Part shown: positions 36,401 through 45,319 of the stretch, in pieces
Numbering within the stretch: the first letter of the stretch is position 1
Layout: the number at the start of each line of letters is the position of its first letter
NCBI GenBank assembly: GCA_037447655.1
Contig: JBBHKE010000886.1
Location: forward strand, 67,501 to 131,500
DNA: 64,000 bases
Source: Zygnema cylindricum
Taxonomy: Eukaryota; Streptophyta; Zygnematophyceae; Zygnematales; Zygnemataceae
Direction of reading: 5' to 3'
Notes under the pieces: generated by a model
Seen by the model: the letters and a program-made list of their open reading frames with translations, nothing else
What the model was told of the DNA's origin: nothing
Database searches by the model: none
Position numbers and translations under genes: made by a program

Positions 36401-38075
36401 CTGCAAATAGTTGCTCCTTCTCTCTCATCCTCTCCCTCTCTGCCGTCAACTCTTCTATTAAAAATCCTGCTGCTTCGACTTCTCGAAATGCAGCCATCTT
36501 TGAGCTCAGTAGCTGGTTCTCAAGTTTCTCGGCTCTCTCTTTTGTGCTAGCAATTATACCCTCCTTCTCCCTTAACGTTTCACCGAGCTTCCTCTCCAAC
36601 TCAGCTGCTCTTCCCTGCTCAGTTTCCAGTGTGCTCGCCGAAATTCTTATCGTTGTCTGATGCTTAGTTAGAGCTTCTTTCAAATCCTGGACCTCCTTTT
36701 GCAGTTGAACAGCTTCAACTTCTTTAACATGCAACATGTTTGTCAAGTCCGACATTCTTTCATTTGTTATGTCAATAGCAGCCTGGAGGCTATCGGCTAC
36801 CTCAACCCATTCTTCAATACTGGCCCTCTCAGTCTTCAATTGCATTTGTGCCCTTTCAAGTTCCTCTTTATGCATCTCCAACTGCACTTGAAGTTCTTCC
36901 ACTTCCTTCTCGAATTTTTTTTGTTCTTCTCCCAATCGCACTTGAAGTTCTTCCACTTCCTTCTCAGATCTTTTTTGTTCCTCTCCTAATCGAAGACTAA
37001 GGATCGACTTCTCTTCGAGCCTCATTAGCATTTCTTGAACTTGACTCCGAAGCTCTCCCATTTCTGCATGCGCACTTAACACCAGATCTTTCACCTTGTA
37101 AAGCATGGATAATGCATTTTCTCTCTGTTCCTCGAGCTTTTCAATAAGTTGCATAGTTTTTGACTTTTCTCTCACTGCTCCTAATGTACCACATGCTAGT
37201 CCAGTATGATTCGAAACCGACTCAGGTGACTGCGGTTCCCTCCATGTCCCGGAATATGTAGCAGATTTTTCTTCATAAATTTGGACCAATTGCTCCTTTA
37301 CTCCTTTCTTCAACTTGTGAAGCTTGTTCTCAACCTCCATTTTCTCGTCCTCCTTGTTATGTAGCAAGTTCTTAAACATTTCAATTTCCTTGACTCGTGC
37401 ACGTTTCTCCAGCTCCAAGACATGTTCAAGTTGACTCACCATGCTACTTTTCCTCTCTAATTCTTCTCGCATCTCCACTATCAAGGCCCTTTCCTTCACC
37501 AAATCCTCGGCCGTAATCCATTCTCCAGTTTCTAACTTCTTCGCGACTTCCATCGTCATTTGCGTGTACGACTCCTCAGACCTCTGTTCTACCAAAACAA
37601 TTGCTTCTTTCAGTTCAGAAATTTGCTTTTCCGTGTCCTTGTCCTTCCTTTCTCTCACTGCTTCCAGTTCTCGTTTCTCCAAACGCTCTCGTTCAATCTT
37701 TGCAAGAGACTGCTGAAATATAGCTTCCAAATCATCCACAGATTCCTTAACTTCAAAACTAGTAAGTTCGTTCGCCATATGTTGTATTATTGTATCCCTC
37801 TGAGAAATGGCTTGCTGATAACCCATTAATACATTCTCCTTTTCTGCCCTTTCTTCCAATAACCTTGCAGCATGCTGCTTTGCAGCTGCCAATTCTTCCT
37901 TCAAAACATCCACAAATTCAGGTAAATATGTATCAAGGCTCAATCCATCAATACTTCCTACCAATGTTTCCCTTCCGTTCGTTTGCGAATCACTCGTATC
38001 TTCTTGAGACTCTCTCTCTGTTTCACATACTCGCGGTTTCAAAGATGATGCCATTTCCGTGGATTTGATTGCCAT
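33447..38075 (-). CDS. Long coiled-coil protein, at least three exons
   Basis: Exon 1, 38075-34354 (ATG at 38075), encodes 1,240 residues almost all in heptad-rich, Glu/Lys/Arg/Leu-rich coiled coil. It ends at a GTGAGT donor and joins exon 2 (34177-34060, phase 2) and exon 3 (33548-33447, phase 0), both also charged and helical. The C-terminus is uncertain: a possible exon at 33060-33128 joins either in a frame with an early TGA or through a weak donor. Inside are repeats: an 18-residue tandem unit (EEQKRSEKEVEELQV type), a duplicated segment of about 60 residues (SSGLGDALHLS and SRGLEDALRLS), and heptads EIVKWKD/EIVKYED/EIVKYTD. No motor head, kinase or membrane segment. I do not recognise the family; a cytoskeletal or scaffold role is only suggested by composition. 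A TTTTAG directly upstream of the ATG may be a 3' splice site for a 5' UTR intron. Confidence 0.75.
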
Positions 38076-38409
38076 AAGACTAAAATATCATGTTTAAACA
38101 ACTGGTGACTTTCTTGTACATGATAAAATTGCATTAATACTCTCACATGATTTCAAAACTTGAATTCAAGTTGAATTATGATTAATGAAAAGGTCTCACA
38201 GCTGGCTTATGTCGTCCCTTAAAAGGTAAAAAGGAATATGGTGTGAACGTTCTGCTGTCATACAGTAAGTAGCATGGCTGCAAGATTGCACAAAACAAAG
38301 TATCCGTTACAGGTACAGAGATGGAATCTGAAGTTCAAATAAAATAGCCATGTTGCGCAGTTCCCACTGGCGGGCATCATGAACTCCGTATTATTTTCTA
38401 TGAATAGTA
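38076..38409. other. Upstream region of the coiled-coil gene
   Basis: Probably holds the promoter or a 5' UTR intron of the minus-strand coiled-coil gene; no specific element could be identified. Confidence 0.3.
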
Positions 38410-38641
38410 CACCGTGTATCGCGACATTACTGTACTGTATTAGTGTTAATGTTATTTTTGTCACTTAAAACATCTTTTCTCCGTACACGCTAGTCGGATT
38501 ATGAGTCTGACGGTTGCGATTGAAAGTGAAGATTATCATCTTTCGATTGGCGGTCTCCATCTGAAAATCGGACATATGTGTACGGATAAAAGGTATTTTA
38601 TGTGGCAAAAATAATATTAACGCTAATAGCGATACACGGTT
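38410..38641. mobile_element. TA-flanked MITE, complete
   Basis: CACCGTGTATCGCG at the left and CTAATAGCGATACACGGT at the right, with TA directly outside both ends. The interior carries the CTCCGTACAC/GTGTACGGAT and GTCGGATTATGAGTCTGACGG blocks shared with 29259 and 41957, themselves arranged as inner inverted repeats. Confidence 0.7.
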
Positions 38642-38658
38642 TACTGTACAGTCCAGGA

Positions 38659-38830
38659 CACCGTGAATCGCTATTTGCGTTAATGTTTTTTTTTACCTTT
38701 GAAAGTTTAGTTTTTGCGCACATTCGTGAGATTATAAATCTGACGGTTGAGATGTAATATTTTCACATTCCGCATGGTGGTCTCCAATAAAATCTGACAC
38801 GCACATACGATGAAAAATCGGTGGATAACT
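38659..38830. repeat. TA-family MITE, left half only
   Basis: CACCGTGAATCGCTATTTGCG then the TCTGACGGTTGAGATG block, a more diverged relative of 38410-38641. It lacks a right end. Confidence 0.5.
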
Positions 38831-39246
38831 GTTGGAAGCACGTTTCCAATGTGAGAAAACAATTGGAAACGCTATATGCGACGTAGTTCAAAAATTCCAT
38901 AGTACAATCCATTAAAGTTCGAGATTTTTGAGTTTAAGTTCGACCAATTTTCATACAATACGAGTTTTCTGTACAATAATTACCAGAGGGAAACAAAACT
39001 GGGCGCATCCAGCGCATGCCAGAGGTCGCAAAAGTCAAAAAATTTCATACCCGAAACCGACCGTTTTTTTTTTTTCAAAATCTGAGTAACCGACGCCCGA
39101 CCGAGTTTTGTCACGCTCCAAAATTGTTAACCGTTAACCGACCGTCGTTTACGAAAAAAAAATAACCGAATCTTGATTTTTCGCGACTAACCGTGCCCGC
39201 CCGTAACCGAAAAAGTACAAAATTAATCAATGTACGACGGAATAAG

Positions 39247-39780
39247 CCAATAATTACGATTTGTCGCGTTCCCTAAGATTTGCGAAATGAATAGTGTTAC
39301 TATCGTCTCAGATTTGCGACGCTTTGTCGCGTTCCCTAAGATTTGCGAAATGAATAGTGTACTACACCGCCAATCGCTATTAGAGTATAAAACGCTAATA
39401 CGGTGCCCCTAAATTTTGACCCCAAAACCTGAAATATAATCGATAATGCTATTTAAGGACCTGGACCATAATCTGCCACGTCTCAAGCACTAAATAAGAA
39501 TCAATAACGCTAATTATTTTTTGACGCTATTTAATCCTTGACTCTAATAGCGATTGGCGGTGTACTGTGTCAGATTTTCGACGCTTTGTCGCGTTGCCTA
39601 AAATTTGCGAAATGAATATTGTACTACCGTGTCAGATTTGCGACGCTTTGTCGCGTTCCCTAAGATTTTCGAAATGAATAGTGTACTACCGTGTCAGATT
39701 TGCGACGCTTTGTCGCGTTCCCTTTGATTTGCGAAATAAATAGCTTACTACAGTACCGTGTCAGATTTGCGACGCTAATC
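39247..39780. repeat. 62-bp minisatellite inside hAT copy H1
   Basis: Imperfect units of GTGTCAGATTTGCGACG, then CTTTGTCGCGTTCCCTAAG, then ATTTGCGAAATGAATAGTG and TACTACC. About five full and two partial units, split by a MITE at 39365-39562. Confidence 0.85.
39365..39562. mobile_element. TA-flanked MITE inserted in the minisatellite
   Basis: CACCGCCAATCGCTATTAG at the left is matched by CTAATAGCGATTGGCGGTG at the right: a perfect 19-bp inverted repeat. The neighbouring minisatellite units show the empty site GTGTACTACCGTG, so TA is duplicated on insertion. TA duplication fits Tc1/mariner-type transposition. Confidence 0.85.
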
Positions 39781-40199
39781 ATGATGTCACGTACTTCCAC
39801 GATGCCAAAGAGTACAAAGTACAAGAATGTTGGATTATAGGGACAGAACAAAATTTTCATTTTTTTTTTGTTTTTTGGTTGACCGACCGTAACCGACCAT
39901 TTTTTTTTTCCTGGTGAATCAACTGACCGTAACCGCCCGACCCCCAAAATTTGGCAACCGAATCCGTTCCGGATCCGGCGCGGGCGGTCGGTTAACGGTC
40001 AGTCACAGTTTCGGTTGACCGTTTGCGACCTCTGGCGCATGCCACATGTATGTATCGGCTTCGCATGGGTATCGCCAGATTGGCTCAGTTTTGTTTTCCT
40101 CTAGTAAAGACCGTGCAGAAAAATTGTATTGTACGAAAATAGTTTGAACAAAATCGAACAGCTAAAACTTTTCTAATTTCTTGAACCACACGTTAAACC

Positions 40200-40918
40200 C
40201 ATAGTTGTTCACGACGATTAGTGCGAGCGTACCAATCGCGACGAATTATAAGTAACGAACGCATTGAACCTTTTGAACAAATCGTTAAAAATCGTTAATG
40301 AGTTTCCTTCCGTACTATTTCGTAGATGAAAAAAAAAACTTATACATATAGCGTAGTTTGCAAGTTTTTCCCGTTAAATGAGCGCTAAAATATTAAAAAT
40401 GTTTAATTTTATATCACACTCCATGACGGTATCGGAATTCCTTCATCAACTGGTAGTGGAGACGTCGAAAATAGGCTATTCCACATATACGGCTTACCCG
40501 GGTACAAACTTCTGCTCATGTAAGCTTACATGAAATTTTAGAAGCCTATCTAACAGGCCGAAATTTTCAATATTCCATGGCGGCTTCTTTCAAAAAAAAT
40601 TGAAGTACAATTTTCAAACTTACCGCGTGAAATTAGTGTGACGTTCGACGTCTCTTTTCGAAAAATGTACGTACATTTTCGATGAAATAACGTACAAGTT
40701 CCATGTTATTTATAAAGTACCAATAACTACAACGTATCTTTTCCTGGAATTGCGTACATATCCGTAAAAAAATGTACAGTTACCGTAATTTGTATACAGG
40801 TTCCCGTAAATTTCAGTTTCAGTTTACAGTAAACGTTTTTTTGCGATTTTTTCAAAAGTCACGAATTATACGTTTCAATCGGAAAAATTGAAAAAATCGC
40901 GCGATTTGAACAACTATG
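40200..40918. mobile_element. hAT-like MITE, inner family, copy 1
   Basis: Ends CATAGTTGTTCA and TGAACAACTATG; perfect 8-bp target duplication GTTAAACC at 40192-40199 and 40919-40926. 719 bp, non-coding, rich in GTACA and CGTAC words. It was inserted at the very edge of the outer-family MITE that starts at 40926. Confidence 0.85.
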
Positions 40919-40925
40919 GTTAAAC

Positions 40926-41927
40926 CATAGTTCAAAAGTAGGCGTTTTTATGGTAGGCCTTTGGTTGGCAACTAGGCGCACAAAAATTGGCACAAAACTC
41001 GCGTAGAGTAGGCATATTGTATGTGTGTGCGCTTGTGCTCACTTTTGTACGAACGTCCGAATCTGACGTATGATCATAGTACAACGCACGCCGCTGGACA
41101 AAATTTCAGCGAACTGACACAGTGTAGGATGAGTTGTGTTATGGGCTTTTCATGTGATCTTCTTACATCGCTACTTTGATCAATGACCGTCGGATCGTCC
41201 GAATCTGACGGTTTAAATGAAAAATACCTAAAAACTCACAAAATTTATTTTTTTTGTCCGAATATTTTTCAAAATCTAGACATGACATTTAATTCTCTAT
41301 TGATCGATATGCAACTCAACCCTGTTACTATTTTATTTCATTTTACGACCAATACAATATGGGTCTTAAGGTCATATTCATAGTTGTTCACGGCGTTTAG
41401 TGCAAACGATTTAATCGCGACGAATTCTACGTAACAAACGCATTGAACCTTTTGAAAAATCGTAAAAATCGTTAATGAATTTTCGTCCGTAATATTCCGT
41501 ACATATATAAAAAAATAAAATTTCACATATACCGCAGTTTGTACATTTTTCGTACATTTTAATATCTTTTCGATTTAGTCCGTACTTTTTTGGAAAAAGT
41601 TCGTACATTTCCGTAAAATTTATGTTCAGTTTACCGGACAGAAAGTACGACGAAGTACAGCATATCTTTTCACCAAATTTCGTACATTTACCGTACAAAA
41701 CCGTACAGCCATCGTAGATACCGTACAGTTTCCGTAAATTAGACGTTCAGTTTTCCGGACAGAAAGTACATCGCGTTTTTTTACGATTTATTCAAATGTC
41801 ACGAATTATACGTTTTAATCGGAAAAAAGTAAAAAATCGCGCGATTTGAACAACTATGGTCATATTGTATGTTTTACATACAATAGGCATATTGTATGGG
41901 CCTACTTTCACCTACTTTTGAACTATG
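40926..41927. mobile_element. hAT-like MITE, outer family, split by insertion
   Basis: Ends CATAGTTCAAAAGTAGG and CCTACTTTTGAACTATG are a perfect 17-bp inverted repeat. The target duplication is CGTTAAAC (now seen at 40191-40198, across inner copy 1) and CGCTAAAC (41928-41935), 7 of 8 identical. Inner-family copy 2 lies inside at 41379-41858; without it the element is about 515 bp. Same family as 2431-2983. Confidence 0.85.
41379..41858. mobile_element. hAT-like MITE, inner family, copy 2
   Basis: Ends CATAGTTGTTCA and TGAACAACTATG with perfect 8-bp target duplication GTCATATT (41371-41378 and 41859-41866). The copy at 2431-2983 shows the corresponding uninterrupted site. 480 bp, internally deleted relative to copy 1 but with the same ends. 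Confidence 0.9.
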
Positions 41928-41956
41928 CGCTAAACCATGCAATATAAAACAAGGTA

Positions 41957-42170
41957 CACCGTGTGTCGCTATTAGTGTTAATGTTTTTTCGCCACTTAAA
42001 AACATAATTTCTCCGTACACACTTGTCGGATTAAAGATCTGACGGCTGCGATTAAATGGCAGGATTCTCAGCTTCCGATTGGCGGTCCTCATGTGAAAAT
42101 CCGACAAGTGTGTACGGGAAAAATGCTGTTTTAAGTGGCGAAAAAATTATTAACTGTAATAGGTGTGCTG
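41957..42170. mobile_element. TA-flanked MITE
   Basis: CACCGTGTGTCGCTATTAG at the left, TAACTGTAATAGGTGTGCTG at the right (decayed), TA outside both. The inner inverted blocks CTCCGTACACACTTGTCGG and CCGACAAGTGTGTACGG are well preserved. Confidence 0.7.
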
Positions 42171-42493
42171 TACATTTGATCGTATACTCCCCAATTATTG
42201 CAAATTTTCTAGACCTCCACCGTGAATCCTATTGCCGTCTTTCTCACGTCCATAGCTCGTTTTACGCTTTACAGCAGCCCAACCCATCTCAGTTCACCGT
42301 TATTTCATAATTTTGAATACGTCTCATTTATAATAATCTGAAAGCTGACGGATCGACAACATTGAATCATCTCTCTCTAAATGAAGTCTTAACAAGGGGC
42401 AGATTCTATTGCAAATAATGGGGTTGATAGGGAGGCATGTGAGTTACAATTCAAGTTCCTATTGCTTTTTTTGCGTGATGGCTTACATGACCT
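42171..42493. other. Intergenic sequence, nothing recognised
   Basis: No gene, repeat or RNA could be supported here. Confidence 0.35.
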
Positions 42494-42716
42494 TTCCCTC
42501 TTTCTCTCATTCTCCCTCTCCCTCTCCCTCTCCCTCTCCCTCTCTCTCTCTCTCCTTCTCCCTCTCCCTTTCCTCCTCGTCGCCCTCTCTCTCCCTACCT
42601 CTCTCTCTCCCTATCAAAACTTCTCTCCCTCTCTCGATCTCTGTCGCCTTCTCTCCCCTCCCTTTCCCCTCTCCCTCTCCCCTCTCCCTCTCCCTCTCTA
42701 TCCTAGTATTTTGAAT
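42494..42716 (+). repeat. Polypyrimidine (CTCTCC)n tract
   Basis: C/T-rich on the plus strand, in CCCTCTCC units like those at 15042-17254. Low-complexity ORFs across it are not genes. Confidence 0.8.
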
Positions 42717-43161
42717 CCTCTCCCTCATACGTTTTACAGCTTATCTGGTAAGAAAACTCTTAACAAATTTTTGAAACTTAATAGAATATAACACCAGACC
42801 GCCCCTCTCTCCCCTCCACCGTCCCCCTTTTTAAAGCCCCCCCTATTTTATTTTTATTTTTATTAAATGCGGGTGTGGAATTATGCTTGGTCTCGAGCTC
42901 CACCAGACCACGAGAAATAAACAAGAGAAAGGATGTAAATTTACATTTTCTTTGGCAAACTTGAGTTTTTTCATTTTTTTTTAGAAGCATCAATATTGTC
43001 ACTTTAGAATTACATAGGTTTTCTGATCGTCCACATTTTTTTTTTTTTGACCTGAAACATTTTCGTATCGCAAGCGTCTTAGCATAGAAGAAATGTCTGG
43101 TTTTTTACGCCGTATTTTTATTGCACATTATGCCTAGTTTACTCCTTTTGTGTGTATAATA

Positions 43162-43252
43162 CCGCAAAAAATACCGTATTATACGCACAAAACGAGTAGA
43201 AAAGGCTCCACTCTCCACTCGTTTTGTGCATATAATACGGTATTTTTTGCCG
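43162..43252. repeat. Long hairpin (inverted repeat)
   Basis: Left arm 43162-43197 (CCGCAAAAAATACCGTATTA...) pairs with right arm 43217-43252, about 36 bp with very few mismatches and a 19-nt loop. A third, more diverged copy of the arm (GATTTGTGCGTATAATACG) lies at 43315-43333. Confidence 0.8.
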
Positions 43253-43517
43253 GAAATGAGTGAAATAGGCTTAGTGCTCTAAAACTTCTAGTGCACATAC
43301 GACTATTTTATTCGATTTGTGCGTATAATACGACAAAATATATCACAATTTTGTTCTATTCTTATAAGGCCTTTTCTTATCGTTGCAGTATCTGAGATAC
43401 TGCTTGACTATTCCACGTTTATGTTGAGCTTACCCTAGAATTTTGAGTAATGAGCTTTTTACAACTCATGTTTGGGCAGTATTTTGTATGACAATGTTGG
43501 AGAGGGACACGCAACAT

Positions 43518-43847
43518 CTTCCATCGCTGTTAGAGTTAGTGAATTATTGGCGTTAACACTTTGTTCGAATCAACCACACTAAATTTATTAGCGTTAACAC
43601 TGTTTGAATCAACCACACTAAATGCTGTCTTGAGTTAATGAATTATTATCCTTAACACTTTTATTAGAATCAACCACTCTTAATGTTGTATTAAGTTAAT
43701 GAATTATTAGCGTTTACTCTTTGTTAGGATCAACCACTCTAAATCGTGTTTTTCCACGCGGCTGATTATGGGCCACTTAAATGAAATATATGATTTCGGG
43801 CTAAAAAACCACTCACTTGAATATGGGTGATTAACTCTAATGGGTGT
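43518..43847. mobile_element. TA-family MITE with internal tandem repeats
   Basis: Left ATCGCTGTTAGAGTTAGTG and right GATTAACTCTAATGGGTG are decayed terminal repeats of the 44044/63348 subfamily. Between 43540 and 43740 a unit of about 60 bp (GTTAATGAATTATTAGCG, then AACACTTTGTTAGAATC and AACCACTCTAAAT) is repeated three to four times. Confidence 0.6.
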
Positions 43848-44043
43848 AGTGCTGCAAGGAACAATAAAATGGTATTTCTGACAAAACTTTGAAAGCCCTC
43901 GATGCAAAGTGAAATCGCATGTGACACGATGGTTGTGGTTGATTGATTTGTATTTTAACTTCTCTACTAAAGTTTCCTGGATACAAAGGAGTTAACAACT
44001 GTTCACTCATTTTTACAATCGCGACATTTATTGTCTAACGTTA

Positions 44044-44300
44044 CACCGCTCATCGTTATTAGAATTAATGAATCATTGGCCGGAACACTTTATTAGAATT
44101 AACCACAATACATTATGTGTTGAGTTTGGAAATTATTGGCATTAACACTTTACTTAAATTAACTACATATATTATGTATTGCCACGTGGCTTATTGTGGG
44201 CCACTTACTTAAACAGTGTTATTTACACTAATTTATGATTTCGGGTAAAGAAAACACTACTTGGAAAAATAATGATTAACTCTAATAGCGATGGGCGATG
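44044..44300. mobile_element. TA-flanked MITE
   Basis: CACCGCTCATCGTTATTAG at the left, CTCTAATAGCGATGGGCGATG at the right, TA on both sides. It shares the block CCACGTGGCTTATTGTGGG with 63348-63523. Confidence 0.7.
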
Positions 44301-45319
44301 TAGTTTCTTGTTGTGACCCAAGTTTCTTCTCTTTTACATTGAATGAATGATTGGGGTACAAACGGGCTATTTAACTGGGCATATTGGATTGGCTAGAAAC
44401 GTATAGATAAGAAAGCAGTCAAGTGATTAACATGGAATGTTTTAAAAATGGTATGTTCACAAGAATTTAAGAAGAAAAAAGGAGTGGAAAAGGAGTTAAA
44501 ATGGTGTGGGAGAAGCATATGGCCACTTTTTGTTGAGTTTGTCCTTTAGCGCGATGGTATCATGATTGAAAACCAGTACAGCACAGGTATGGTACGGTCC
44601 TGGTACTGATACCAGTATGGTACTTGCTTGTTGACCAAGTATTAAGAAGAAGAAATGACAAACTTGTACTTCTTCATGCATTTAAGTAAAGTCTTGATAG
44701 TATGGATTTGTACACTACTCTGTACTTCGAGGCAATGCAATTGAGCTGGTCCTCCTAAGAAACCAACGATTCAACTAATTCAGTTTCAGGACTTATATCG
44801 ACTTATTTGATTCCAAGCCATTTTTGTTCTTGTAGACTTATTTGTACAATGGACGTTCGTCCCTTGCACTCAATATCACAAATATGATTAGGAGGGAATA
44901 CAAAAGAAGCATTCACGGGGAAAGGTTTCTTAATTCTACTTGTGAACTTTCTGGGGGGACCTTGTCATGACACATCGACCTCATGTTGATACAAATTAAA
45001 ATTTAACATTCTCCAACCTGAACATGTACCAATCCATTTGTTGCATATATTATCAATCATGATCACCGTTAAGGCAAAAGTCAAGTGGCCCAACCTCTCC
45101 CATATTTGTTGTTTTCGATATATAGAAATAGACTTTAGTTTAAACTTTTAACCTAAACTTTGACAGGATGATGTCTCACCGTCGTAGAACAAGATGTAAG
45201 GAGAGCTGACCTGAGTGGTTTTGGTAATTATTGTTTGATCGAAAGAATAATGAGCCCTCCATCTGTTATTCCTTGTCCCTCAATGTTGTTACATTCCATG
45301 TCCCTTACGGTTGTTTCAG
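44301..45319. other. Upstream region of the exonuclease gene
   Basis: Should contain the promoter, start codon exon and first intron of the plus-strand exonuclease gene. I could not identify the start exon: ATGATGTCTCACCG at 45168 with donor GTAAGG leaves the wrong phase for the exon at 45320. Confidence 0.3.

Larger units (their letters stand above)
39020..40034. mobile_element. hAT element with CAGAGG ends, copy H1
   Basis: Ends CAGAGGTCGCAAA and TTTGCGACCTCTG are perfect inverted repeats. GCGCATGC lies directly outside both ends (39012-39019 and 40035-40042), a perfect 8-bp target-site duplication. CAG...CTG ends with 8-bp duplications are hAT hallmarks. No transposase frame, so non-autonomous. 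Its interior contains a 62-bp minisatellite, which contains a MITE. Related copy at 6763-7735. Confidence 0.85.

Noticed and set aside
39247-39780. CRISPR-like array
   Set aside because: The units are contiguous 62-bp tandem copies with no unique spacers, in a eukaryotic transposon.
45168-45205. ATGATGTCTCACCG as the start exon of the exonuclease
   Set aside because: Its GTAAGG donor leaves one nucleotide, while the next exon must be entered in phase 0; the joined frame is wrong.
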